NCBI GenBank assembly: GCA_039707655.1
Contig: CM077666.1
Location: 304,384,166 to 304,448,165 of the forward strand
DNA length: 64,000 bases
DNA from: Elymus sibiricus
Lineage: Eukaryota; Streptophyta; Magnoliopsida; Poales; Poaceae
Reading direction: 5' to 3'
Within the stretch, counting starts at the first letter, position 1; the number at the start of each line of letters is the position of its first letter. Both the position numbers and the translations under genes were made by a program. The notes under the pieces were generated by a model. That model worked only from the letters and a program-made list of their open reading frames with translations. It did not search any database and was not told the DNA's origin. This document shows, piece after piece, positions 20,799-31,366 of this stretch.

Positions 20799-23700
20799 AG
20801 AGGAAGATATGCTTATATATATTTCAACAACATCAAGTTTCCTCTCTTTATGTTGAAAATTTAGAAGTTACACTTGTTTTGCTTCCTATGCTAGTTGATT
20901 CTTGTTTCAATAAATTGTTTGCTTATAAATTCCTAAGCATAGGAAGTTGGTTAGGCTTAAATGTGTTTTATATATGCTTCATGATGCTCTCTTATGTGTT
21001 TCAATTCCTACTTTTATGTGAGCGTCATAAAAAATATCAATGCCTAGCTAAAAGGCATTGAAGAAAAACACTTGTTAGGAGGCAACCCAATATTTATCCT
21101 TACTGTTTTTTATGTGTCTACATGATTAAGCTACTCTAGTGATCATGGCTTGTATCTTTTATTTCAATAAAGTGCCAAGTAAATCCTTTAGGTTGATGTG
21201 GACTTTGTTTATTTGGTTCGGTGCAAAAACAGAAAGTTTAGCGTCCGGTGCATGAATTTAAATTCTGTACTGGAACATGATAAAATTCTGAATTTTTTAC
21301 ACAGTACTTCTATGCAAATTGGTTACATTTTCCTAAATTTTCAGAATTTTTGGAGTTACAGACGTATGATCAAAACTTAGATCTTTACGTGTTGTTCTGT
21401 TTTTGACAGATTCTGTCTAGTTTTCTTAGTTTGCTTGTTTTGGAGTTTCCATAACTTATATTAACTGATATAAATTGTGGAAATGATAGAATACAGTAGT
21501 AATTATGTGAGAAAATTATGAATCTTGTCTTCACAGCACCCAAGTGATTGATTTATTTTTATTATACTAACGCATCTCACGAAGTTTTGTTAAGTCTTAT
21601 GTGATGGAAGTTTTTGAGTTTTTGGTGATATATCCATATGAGGACAATAAGGAGCGGCAAGACCCTAAGCTTGGGGATGCCCCGGAAGGCATCACCTCTT
21701 TCTTCTTCGACTATCGGTATACCTCACTCGGAACTATATTCTAATACCTCACATAATATGTGTTTTGCTTGGAGTGTCATTTGCTTTTGTCGGGCTTTTA
21801 ATGCTGTTATTCATAATCATGCTTTGTATTTAAATAAAAGTTTCAAGTATAGCCTTTACCATGCTTAGTTTGCATGTTTATGAGTTGCAGTTTCAAAATA
21901 GAAACTTTTCTGTTATTGTTTGAATATTCATGAATAGTCAGAACGTGATAAAATATTGAAATTTTGACACAGTAAGGTATAATAAATTTTTGTTGTGTGT
22001 AATTTTTCAGAATTTTTGGAGTTAAATAAGTATGAATTTTTATTCATCCTTTACAGATTGTTCTGTTTAGGCATATTGCTGTTATATTTGCATATGTTTG
22101 CTTGTTTAATGTTTCTATTAGTGGATAGGAGTATTAAATATGCAGAAACATTTAGTATGCAATTTTTAATTATAATTTTATTAATTTTCCACAGTAGAGA
22201 ATGTTAAGGTTTTGAATCAATTTATACTAACTTATCTCATGAGTTTTTGTTAAGTTTTGTGTGGATGAAGTTTTTAAGACTTAAGGGAAACTGTGATATA
22301 AGAGGAATTAACGAGACACAAGAGCTCATGCTTGGGGATGCCCAAGGGCTCCCCAAGTTAATATTCCAAGAAGTCTCAAGCATCTAAGCTTGGGGATGCC
22401 CCGGTAGACATCCCACCTCTCTTCATCAACAACTATTGGTTAGTCTCGGTTGAGCCTAAGTTTTTATTTGTTCACATGATATTTGCTATTCTTGGAGTGT
22501 CCTTTTATTCTTGTTTTGTTTGCTGTTTGACACAATCATTAGATCTAGAAATTTTAAATTAGAGAGAGCTTACACATAGCTACCTATTTACTTAACTACT
22601 CTTTGTTCTTCACTTATATCTTTTGGAGAAGTTTGTCATTTACTCTTGCGCTTCACTTATATCCTAAGAGTAAAATTTAGAATGAATTGAATATCATAAA
22701 TTTGAAAATATATATACTTCATATTCTTATCTCATGGGAAGTAGTAACTTCACATGAGAGTGTAGGAAATAAAATCTATTGGAATTTAACAAACATAGCA
22801 TTGATCATTCAGACAATTCATGATAGAATAATGAAAGAAGAGAGATTTCACATGCAAATATACTATCTTGGACATCTTTTATGATTGTGAACCCTCATTA
22901 ATTATTTCAAACTTGATCAAATAGTTGATATTGGAGAAGGAAGGCAACGTAATGAGTTATCTTTATGTATATTTGCATAAAAGTTATATTGTCATGGATC
23001 CTCCAACATGTGGTGCTTGTTTGTAATCTCTGCTAGCCAAATATTTCTGTACCAAGTAGAGATACTACTTGTGCATCTAAATACCCTTAAACCCAGTTTC
23101 TTGCCATGAGAGTCCACCATATCTACCTATGGATTGAATAAGATACTTCAAGTAAGTTGTCACCGGTGCAAAGCAATAAAAATTGATCATAAATATGTAT
23201 GATCTTTTATTGTAAGGGAAAATAAACTTTATACGAACTTATGATGGAAACGCAATAAAAGTGACAGACTGCTCAACAAAGGTTGCTATCATAAGGGGCA
23301 ATATAAAGTGACATTCTTTTGCATTAAGAGTTTGCACATCCAAAAAACAAAAGTGCATGACAACCTTTGCTTCCCTCTGCGAAGGGCCTATCTTTTATTA
23401 CTTAAAGCTTTACCTTTATGCAATAGTCAAAATATTTTCTCCTATTCCAACCTCAATTATTCTCCACTTGGCAAGCATCATGTGGTGGGGAAAGATCTAG
23501 GCACATATATCCAGTTAAATATATATGATCATGGGTTATTATTGTTGACATTTATCCCTATGATAAGAAAGTAGGCAGGTGACTTAATAAACCCCCATCT
23601 TCCTTTGTGTCTGATGGAAACAGTTTGTTCTAAAAATATGCTTTGAGTGTCAGCAATCATGGAAGACTATATAATAGTTGAGTATGTGAAGTTTGCTAAA

Positions 23701-24007
23701 CCAAAGCTCTTACATGGACCCTTCCTGAAAATAAGATGAATTGTAATTATTTGTTGACTAAAAACATAGTTTGTTAAGTTTCAAGAGAGTTTATGGTCTA
23801 TACTTTAACATGTGAATAGCTTGCTACTTGATCATTAGAAGTTTTACGAGAAATGAGCTGTTGTTTATGATATATAATGATGCTAGAAAAAGTGATTAGA
23901 ATTATCATTGATCAAACTTATGCACTACTCTAGCATTCACACTTCATAAATTATTTCTTTTATCATTTACCTACTCGAGGACGAGCAGGAATTAAGCTTG
24001 GGGATGC
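20799..24007 (+). other. 3' non-coding region of the Athila-type element
   Basis: After the interrupted ORF there is no sustained frame. Two diverged copies of a ~700-bp unit can be traced (about 21190-21750 and 21890-22440): each has a block around aatttttggagtta, a block around gttttgttaagt and aagcttggggatgcccc followed by a cctctttcttc/ctctcttcatc stretch. 22680-23970 matches 50440-51660 of the other Athila-type element in several blocks (caaacatagcattg, cactatcttggacatctttt, ctctgcgaagggcctatc). The last bases (aagcttggggatgc, 23994-24007) are the purine tract before the LTR. Confidence 0.7.
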
Positions 24008-24587
24008 TGATACGTCTCCAACGTATCTATTATTTATGAAGTATTCATGCTATATTTACATGAGTTCTATATGGTTTCCATGCACTTTATTATTTTATGG
24101 ACTAACATATTAATCTAGTGCCCAGTGGCAATTGCTGTTTTCTGCTTGTTTTTGGTTTTCCATGAAATACATACAAAACGAAGTCCAAACACGACGAAAC
24201 TCTTTGAAGATTTTTTTTGGAACATAAGAGAGCCCCAAAGCTTCATGGGAGGACCAGAAGACCCACGAGGCGGCCACAAGGCACCCCGGCGCACCCTGGG
24301 GGTAGGGAGGGCGCTTTTGCCTTGTGGGCCCCTCGTAGCTCCTTTTGGCGTGATTCCAACACTGAAAAATCCCATAAATAGGGAAACCCCCAGAAATAAA
24401 CCTAGAACTTCTCCTCCGCTGCCCCAAGCCTCTGTTTCGAAGTGATCTCATCTGGAGGCCTTTTCCGGCGCCCTGTCGGAGGGGGAAGCCATCACGGAGG
24501 CCATCTTCATCATCCTTGCTGCCTCCATGGTGATGCGTGAGTAGTTCATCATCAGGGCTGAGGGTTTATACTAGTAGCTATGTGTTT

Positions 24588-24623
<36 letters not shown>

Positions 24624-25427
24624 GTTCTTGATTTGACACGACCTTGATGTATCATGAGCTTTTTCAATATAGTTGGATCTTATGATGTTCTTTCCCCTCT
24701 ATCTCTTTTGTGGTGAATTGAGTCTTGCTCTTTGAAGTTTCTTATGTTGGATTGAATACTTTGGATTTGAGATCACTTGATACCTGTCTCAATCACGGAT
24801 ACTCGTGCTGACATTAGGGTATCTAGGTGATATTAGAGTTGATTGATGTGTATCATATGGTGTTGTCGTAGTATGATCTCTAGAACTATTCGTGACACTT
24901 TGGGGTGGTTCATAAGATTAATTGGAAACCCAACTTTGAGGTGGTTTACTACCTACATTTCATCCTACTTTCTCCGATAGGAATAGAGATATTGGAGTGA
25001 TTCTTTGCCACACTTTGAGGGATTATCATATGATTCAATTATGTTAATGATGCTGAGAGATTGCACTAGCGAAAGTATGAACCCTCGAGCTTGTTTCTAA
25101 GCATTGAGACAACATTTGCTCGCTTTTTCCTACTTGCTAGCTTGCTGTTTTTATTTATTCAGATTATAAAAACCTATTTCTACCATCCATATTACACATC
25201 TATCATCACCTATACAACTGACAATTGTATTGGGTGTGTTGGGGACATAAGAGACTCTTTGTATTTGATTGCAGGGTTGTTTGAGAGGGTCCATCTTCAT
25301 CCTACACCTCCCATGGATTGATAAACCTTAGGTCATCCACTTGAGGGAAATTTGTCGCTGTCCTACCAAACTCTGCGCTTGGAGGCCCAACAGAGTCTAC
25401 AAGAATAAAGTTGCGTAGTAGACATCA
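24008..25427 (+). repeat. 3' LTR of the Athila-type element (1420 bp)
   Basis: It begins TGATACGTCTCCAACGTATC directly after the purine tract and ends GTAGTAGACATCA. A TATA-like cataaata box lies at 24373-24380. The right flank (25428) is LINE sequence. The left LTR is outside the window, so the target duplication is untestable. Confidence 0.85.
24589..24621 (+). repeat. (CT)n microsatellite inside the LTR
   Basis: About 16 uninterrupted CT dinucleotides, located in the transcribed part of the LTR. A likely length-polymorphic site. Confidence 0.9.
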
Positions 25428-25510
25428 ACCCCCTCCCTAGTTAGTATCTTGTATAGCCAACTACTCAACAAACACTTACTTTCAATCTCGAGGTCTTCCA
25501 CACCTAGACC

Positions 25511-26421
25511 TCATTGGTCTTTAGGGAGACAGATCACATCCCACTGCATGAGGCTGTATTTATGTTTATGTTCATCAGACTGCCAGAAAAACCTAAATCT
25601 GTAGCAATCTAATATTTTCCTTACCCCTCTAGGTATTTCAAAGATAACATAAACACCATTGGTTAGGGTGAGCCTTGCCCCATAAGACATAAGCTTACCA
25701 ATCCAACAACCCAACTTATTTTTGAAGTGATCCCCAATACCTTTCCATTCCTTATTAAGAAGTCTACGAAAATGCATTGGAATACCAAATGTATCTAAAA
25801 GGGAAAGAGCGAGACTCAAAACCAAAGAGTTCGCTCTTTCGGGAGTTATTAATCTTGAGACGAGATGCTTGAATAAACAAATAATAAGTTTCTTATTGTT
25901 ACTGCCTTTTCAATGTCATGTTCCATGAAGGTATTTGTGGCATCGGCATACTGAAGTACTGAAACCCCACCATCAATAAGATGATGAATTAAGCCTACAA
26001 CATGATCCGCTTCCTTGGCTCGACTAATGAGAACCGCTAGAAGATCTGCAACAATGATGAAAAGAGTAGGCAACCGAGGTCCTCCCTGTCGCAATCCCTT
26101 TCATGTTTGGAAACAGTGACCATTGTCATTATTTACCTTGACATCGACGCTGCCCCCTGTGACAAATGAGTCAATTGACACCATTTTGCCGGGAAACCTT
26201 TCATGCGCATACATTGTTGCAAGAATTGCCATTTAAGTTTTTCGTAGGCTTTTTTCAAAATCCACCTTGAAGATAACTCCATTATGTTTTTTTGAGTGTA
26301 GCTTGTGAATAGTTTCATGTAAGACAACAAACCCCTCCAGGATGTGTCGCCCTGGCATGGACGATGTCTGCGTCGGTCTCACCACTTTGTAACTGATATC
26401 CTTAACACAATTAGATGCCAC
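25511..26421 (-). pseudogene. LINE reverse transcriptase fragments
   Basis: Separate open pieces show RT motifs: FKVDFEKSLRKT/VDFEKAYEKL and MKGFPAKWCQL near 26150-26290, RQGGPRLPTLFIIVADLL at 26040-26094, and QYADATNTF at about 25930 in place of the catalytic YADD, so the second Asp is lost. The C-terminal part (RRLLNKEWKGIGDHFKNKL, YGARLTLTNGV) covers 25511-25825. At least three frame changes occur. Confidence 0.75.
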
Positions 26422-27190
26422 TTTGGTGAATATTTTGAAACTGACATTTAGAAGACAAATTAGTCAAAGCTATTGAATCTTAACAACCTGTTCCTTCTTA
26501 GGAAGAAGAGTAATAATACCAAAATTTAACTTATACAAAGACAAATCCCCATTATATAACCTAGCAAACATAGGCATAAAGTCACCTTTTGTAACCAGCC
26601 AGAACCGCTGATAGAACTCCGCAAGGAACCCATCTGCCCCGACACCTTATTGTGTTCCATCTATGAGATAACATCCCATATTTATTAGTAAAAGGGTAGT
26701 TAAATCACATTTTTCCTCTGTCGGCAATTGCGGAATGCCATTATTGACATCCTCATCAAGCTTGACATAATTGGGGATATGTGAAAGTTGGTCTTCACCA
26801 ACAATAGTGCCATCAACCTTCTCGAGCTGGAAAATTTTATTTTTCTTATGTTTACCGTTGGCGATGAGTTGAAAATATTTGGTGTTTTCCCCCCTTCTAG
26901 ACATCTCGCACCTTGGCATGCTTGAATCCATTTAGTTTCCTCCTCGTGCATAATCTTAGCAAGAAGGCATCCGCCTCTCTCTTAGCGGCACATTGCTTGA
27001 TTGAGGGGAGCGGTCTCTTCCTTCACATCTAAGGCATCAATTAGAGCGACGAGCCTATCTTTCTCCAGTTTATACTTAACAAACTCACGTTTAGCCAAAC
27101 CTTTTAGGAATTGTCTCAAGTGGCGGTTCTTATTCTGCCATCTTTCGACATGAGTGCGTCCTTAATTTTCCTTCGCCCTGTCCGCAGTGA

Positions 27191-27965
27191 CTAAATAAAT
27201 AAAAACCTTGTTTTGTGAAACCATGAAAGTTTCAAAGAAAACACTGACTTATTGCCCACATGAGCGGCTGCTCCTGAGTCCATCAGGAGAGGTGTGTGAT
27301 AAAAAACTGCCAGATGCAGTGCACGAACTGTAACTAGGGGAAACTTTTGTTCCCACTCGACACTTGTAAAAATTCTATCAAATTTCTCATATGTGGTTGC
27401 CGGAAGATAATTAGCCAAAGTAAATTGATGCCCTGAGAGAGCAATTTCCCTCAAGTCAAGATTTTCAATAATAGCATTAAAAATAAAGGACCACCTAGCA
27501 TCAAAATTATCATTGTTCTTCTCTTCTTGGCGTCTAATAATATTGAAATCTCCCCTACCAACATAGAGAGAGTTTCCAAAGAACAAATGCAAACAAGTTC
27601 CGTTAAAAAGGCGGGTTTGAGTTCCGTTGAGCATCCCCATAGACTGACACAAGTACCCATTCGAAACCATAATCCTTAGAACGAACTTGGAATTTAACTC
27701 AGAAATCCCCATCATCAATCCCTTGGACATGGAGAGAACGTCTGTTGACACCCAACAGAATCCCCTCAGATCTGCCGTGAGGAGGAAGACAATACCTGAC
27801 AAAATCAAGACCACCATAGAGGTGACTCAAAAAAGGGGCTGCAAAATTAGTTTTCCGGTCTCTAACAAGGCATTAAAGTCTAAATTTTGCTCTGAACAAA
27901 TTTCTGCTAAAAACGATGCTCAGCCATGTCCCCAAGACCTCTGCTATTCCAGAAAATGCCTCTCA
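27191..27965 (-). pseudogene. LINE ORF2 endonuclease fragment
   Basis: The ORF2 N-terminus GIFWNSRGLGD can be read near 27930-27965, followed by frame changes. The open piece 27817-27191 contains the endonuclease/phosphatase-fold landmarks YVGRGDFNIIRRQEEKNN, SGHQFTLANYLPATTYEKFDR and the VRALHLAVFYHTPLLMD segment (normally SDH.P), so the catalytic His region is altered. It would nick target DNA in an active element. Confidence 0.7.
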
Positions 27966-28383
27966 TTAGCCAAACTGTTTCTGGAAGCGATGACGTGTGC
28001 TGCGGCGTATCACAGACATATCATACTATTTTTAGTAGGTTTTCGCGATTTCTTAGCAAGGCCCTCCGGATAGCCGCCTGGCTGTTTGAAGGCCCAACTC
28101 GCATTGAATAGAGTTTCCTTAGGTTCAAGGTCATCACGACAACCATGTAATGAGGGTACTGACAGACCATTAGGACCATCATCGTCCATGGGCGTCACAG
28201 ATGCAAATTTTTTAAGAATAATAATTGCTCTATCTAATTTTTCTATACTTTGTTCTAATTTTGGTTCACTAACCGATGGGAGATGGTCTCTCGGGATTTG
28301 TCCAACCGATTTGGTTGGCGAGCTACTAGTTGGATTTGTGATGCATGAGGCTCATTTCCTATGATTTTTTTTCATTATTTGCC

Positions 28384-28505
28384 CTTGGGGCAGCCATGTG
28401 TGGCACTTATTGTGACCAAATGATGAACTTTTAAATAATTACTAAATGGCTCTGTGCATCACTCGATGCCAAGGCCGAGGGGTATTCCCTCTTTTAAAAA
28501 AAAGA
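28384..28505 (+). mobile_element. 3' tail of a plus-strand LINE with A-rich end
   Basis: The words tgtgcatcactcgatgc and aggccgaggggtattccctc followed by ttttaaaaaaaa (28497-28505) match the typical 3' end of Triticeae LINE families. Only ~120 bp are recognisable. It runs opposite to the LINE at 25428-28380. Confidence 0.6.
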
Positions 28506-28568
28506 ACAAATAGTACGAAGTATAACACGGGTTAGCTATCCAGAGACAGGCAAAGGCATGTTGTGTAG

Positions 28569-28583
28569 CTGCGTGGTTTATTT
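28569..28583. repeat. Target-site duplication, left copy (15 bp)
   Basis: ctgcgtggtttattt here and at 29837-29851 flank the non-LTR element. The length and the adjoining T-run fit target-primed insertion. The right end of this copy merges with the element's poly(T). Confidence 0.9.
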
Positions 28584-29836
28584 TTTTTAGAGAAAAGGCA
28601 TCAGTCGAGCCCAAGATGGGGCTCGAGCCTAGCTCGACTTTGAATTAACAAAGCCATCAACCGGCCAGGATTACAAGCATACGCCCTCAGGCAAAAGAAG
28701 GAAAGAACAACACGACGGTAAGATACATAGACGATGAACAACACCAAACTACTCCTCATACGCTACGGCAACTAAAGAATATCAAATGAGAGCGAAGCCG
28801 AAGACGCCGAGGTCCTCCTCCGAGGATGCTGCACCAGGAACAATAGCACACTGGCTCAAAGGAGAGAGGGGCCGACATCAGCGGGCCATGCCGTCGCCAT
28901 GCACTGACGAGCCCCGGCACGGCACATCCGAAACATCATCTTCGAAGAAGGCCACTACCTCCTCGCCTGGATCGAAGGCACCACACCGTCGCAAGATGGG
29001 ATGGATGCTGCCGGAAGGTGGCCACATAGAGAGGGTCAGCGCATCCCCAACGAGACGGCGGAGGCTCGCCTTGAGCAGAACATCGCCGCTGCACACAACC
29101 AACACCGAAGAAGGGGAGTTCACGCTAGGACAAGAGGGCCACACCACCGCCGCCACCCACCACCCACAAGCGCCACCCGACCACAAGGCTCCCAAAGCGG
29201 CGCCTTCAAGAAGGGTACGGCGCCGAGAGCGCCGCCGCTGCCCAAAAACGTTTGGACTTTCGCCCGGGAGACCTAGGGGAGGGGGAAGTGAGAGAATCAG
29301 CACATACCGACGCCTCCAAGGAGGGGAACGGCGCCCACGGGCGTCGCCGTCGGTGCGGTCGGCCAGGGATTTCGCCCGGAGCAGATCCCCGCCACCAGCA
29401 GCGCCTCCTGACCGACAGCCGGCGACCCAGGGTAGCACGGCCCGACCAGGAAGGCCCGCACGCCGAACAGGGGAGGAGGGGGCGCCAGATCTCGTGCATC
29501 AGCAGCCGTCGCAGAAGCCACCGCCGCCGCCCTCGACCACCGGAATCCCGCCGCTCGCGCGGCCAGGACGCCGGATCCATCATCTGCGCCGCCGCTCGCC
29601 GCAGAGCCGGCGGCCCTCGCCAAGGGAGTCGCTGCTCCAGATCCAAAGCCCCCCGCAAGGAGGCAGGTCAGCGGGAACCATCCTTGGCAGCGCCCCGGGC
29701 TTGCCTGGCGGCTGCCTCAAGCGGCGGCGAGGAGGGTGAGGAGGGAGGGAGGAACGCCCGGCGGCGCGGCTAGGGTTCGCCCCCGAGTCGCCCGAGCGGG
29801 GCGCCGCGGGGGGGGGGGGGGGGGGGGGGCAGTAGT
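28581..29836 (-). mobile_element. Short GC-rich non-LTR retroelement (minus strand) with target duplication
   Basis: The left end is an eight-base T run (28581-28588), the complement of an A tail, so the element lies on the minus strand with its 5' end at the right. A 15-bp direct repeat flanks it. There is no reverse transcriptase. The sequence is a GC-rich 5'-UTR/ORF1-like region with minus-strand frames at 28878-29438 and 29206-29658 and an antisense 317-codon plus-strand frame (28786-29739), all low-complexity. The 5' end is an uninterrupted G run (about 29811-29829). It is best read as a non-autonomous LINE derivative or SINE-like element mobilised in trans. Confidence 0.75.
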
Positions 29837-29851
29837 CTGCGTGGTTTATTT
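29837..29851. repeat. Target-site duplication, right copy (15 bp)
   Basis: Identical to 28569-28583 (ctgcgtggtttattt). Confidence 0.9.
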
Positions 29852-30112
29852 AGCCAACGCAAACTCTGTGCTCTGCCTTCATTTTCCTGTGCTACATTTC
29901 CCATTGGAGGCATGGTTAATTAAGTGGTGAGATTCTGGTGTGAGAGCATTAGGACTAAAACCTGACTATTCGGTTCAGCATGGTCCTACAATGTTTAAGT
30001 AAAAGGCTGAGACACTAGTATACTGATTTGGTCATTTTACAAAACCTGGTGGTAGCTCTCTAGCTTCAAGTTCTTTTCCGGAAATCTGAATATAAAGTTT
30101 AGATATTTACTA

Positions 30113-30193
30113 CTCCCTCCGTAAACTAATATAAGAGCGTTTACATCACTAAATTAGTGATCTAAACGCTCTTATATTAGTTTACAGAGGGAG
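30113..30193. mobile_element. Stowaway MITE (81 bp), near-perfect hairpin
   Basis: Ends CTCCCTCCGTAAACTAATAT and its inverted partner (atattagtttacagagggag) form almost the whole element, flanked by TA on both sides (30111-30112 and 30194-30195), the Tc1/mariner-type duplication. One terminal mismatch (cagag versus cggag) is visible. Confidence 0.93.
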
Positions 30194-30503
30194 TACATAA
30201 CTGATCAGATGTACACTGTATAGCAGGGTCATCCCTTTAGGATCTAGTCTTAGCATGGTTCAGTTTAGTCTTTTCTTTATTGTACACTTTACACAGCCAA
30301 GCATGTAATTAGAACACCAATTCACAAACGAACAGATCAGTTCTTTGCTATCAGAAGTAAGGTACTTATTTTATTTTCAGAGACTTGCATGTGAACGTAT
30401 TCAGCCATCTAACACTAATCTAGGCACTGACAGGGAGTGCACGTGTCACAAATCGTTCATATCTACAGAACATTTCCTAATGTATACCAGGGGCTTGTAG
30501 ATA

Positions 30504-30671
30504 CTCCCTCCGGTCATTTTTAGTCTGCATACAAGTTTTGTCGGAAGTCAAAACATCTCTACTTTGACCAAACTTATAAAAAAGTGTATCAACATCTACA
30601 TTACCAAATCAATATTGCAAAGTTTGACTTGACACAAATCTAATACGCGGAGTAAAAAAGACCGGAGGGAG
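30504..30671. mobile_element. Stowaway-type MITE (168 bp)
   Basis: It starts CTCCCTCCGGTC and ends gaccggagggag with TA on both sides (30502-30503 and 30672-30673). The interior (catctctactttgacc, gcaaagtttgacttgac) holds weaker inverted similarity. A separate family from the one at 30113. Confidence 0.85.
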
Positions 30672-31366
30672 TACAACGTGTTATGTATAATAACATGAAT
30701 CTGAACTTGAATTCTATTGGATGATCTAAATTGTATTGCTGCATATATGTAGTAGCTATTTCCCTACAAAAAACTAAGCCTGCAGTTTCTTGCTCTCTGA
30801 TTTGAAAGTAGCGTAGTTCAGTTCATCTCTAAATTTTCATTTTATTCAGCATACTACCAAGAATTGAGTGCTCAATATAATTCTTGGTTTGTGTATTTGT
30901 GTATTGGCCTAACCTGCATCTGCACATAGGCTTCACAGAAGATATGCAATGTGTTTGCTTGTTTTGAGTCATGAACTCATGATCAAGGGGTCTGAACCTG
31001 TTGCTCTTGTCAGAATGTGTTGTTGCATTTTATTTCTAACATATGCATTTTATTCAGAAACAAGCTTGCCACAATATACTTCCAATCACAAAGCAAAACA
31101 TAGTATCAATTTCATACTCTCATAAGTTAGTGCCTAACTGTATACTATTCAGTTCAGAGATATGCATGCATACATTATTCAGTAAATCAATCACCGCAAT
31201 AATATGATGTGGAAAGAGACGGAATGAATGGAAATCATTTGCTTTAACCGTTCGACAACCAGATCCGCCATTAACTTGAAATCAAAACATACGATGAACC
31301 GAACTCACAGTCGAAAAAAAGTTTCGAACCTAAATCGTCGCTTACAAAGCGAAGGAACTCTCAAAC

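Larger units (their letters stand above)
6823..25427 (+). mobile_element. Athila-type gypsy retrotransposon, 3' part, split by a nested element
   Basis: Two pieces, 6823-7476 and 20794-25427, are parts of one element interrupted by the Tat-type insertion at 7477-20793. The left piece carries an acidic open frame, the right piece carries a long 3' non-coding region, a purine-rich tract and the 3' LTR (24008-25427). The 3' non-coding region is homologous in blocks to that of the complete Athila-type element at 50130-51684. The gag-pol part and 5' LTR are outside the window, beyond the CACTA element. The right LTR boundary truncates a LINE at 25428, so the LINE was the older resident. Confidence 0.75.
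25428..28380 (-). mobile_element. Degenerate LINE (non-LTR retrotransposon), 3' end cut off by the LTR
   Basis: Minus-strand fragments in the order endonuclease (27191-27965), linker (26647-26951) and reverse transcriptase (25511-26421) identify a plant L1-type ORF2. Stops and frameshifts separate every piece. The left end at 25428 still encodes RT-distal sequence (GLGVEDLEIESKCLL), so the Athila-type LTR interrupts or truncates it. 27966-28380 would be the ORF1 tail and 5' flank of ORF2 and shows no intact frame. Confidence 0.75.
29852..31366. other. AT-rich intergenic DNA downstream of the F-box gene
   Basis: Apart from two MITEs (30113-30193 and 30504-30671) nothing is recognised: no sustained frame and no LTR or TIR ends. 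Oligo-A and oligo-T words are frequent. The segment nearest 31366 would be the F-box gene's 3' untranslated region. Confidence 0.5.

Noticed and set aside
28786..29739. 317-codon plus-strand open frame, the longest in its region
   Set aside because: It is antisense to the minus-strand non-LTR element, is Arg/Pro/Ala-rich low-complexity sequence, and overlaps open frames in other registers. High GC content explains the length.
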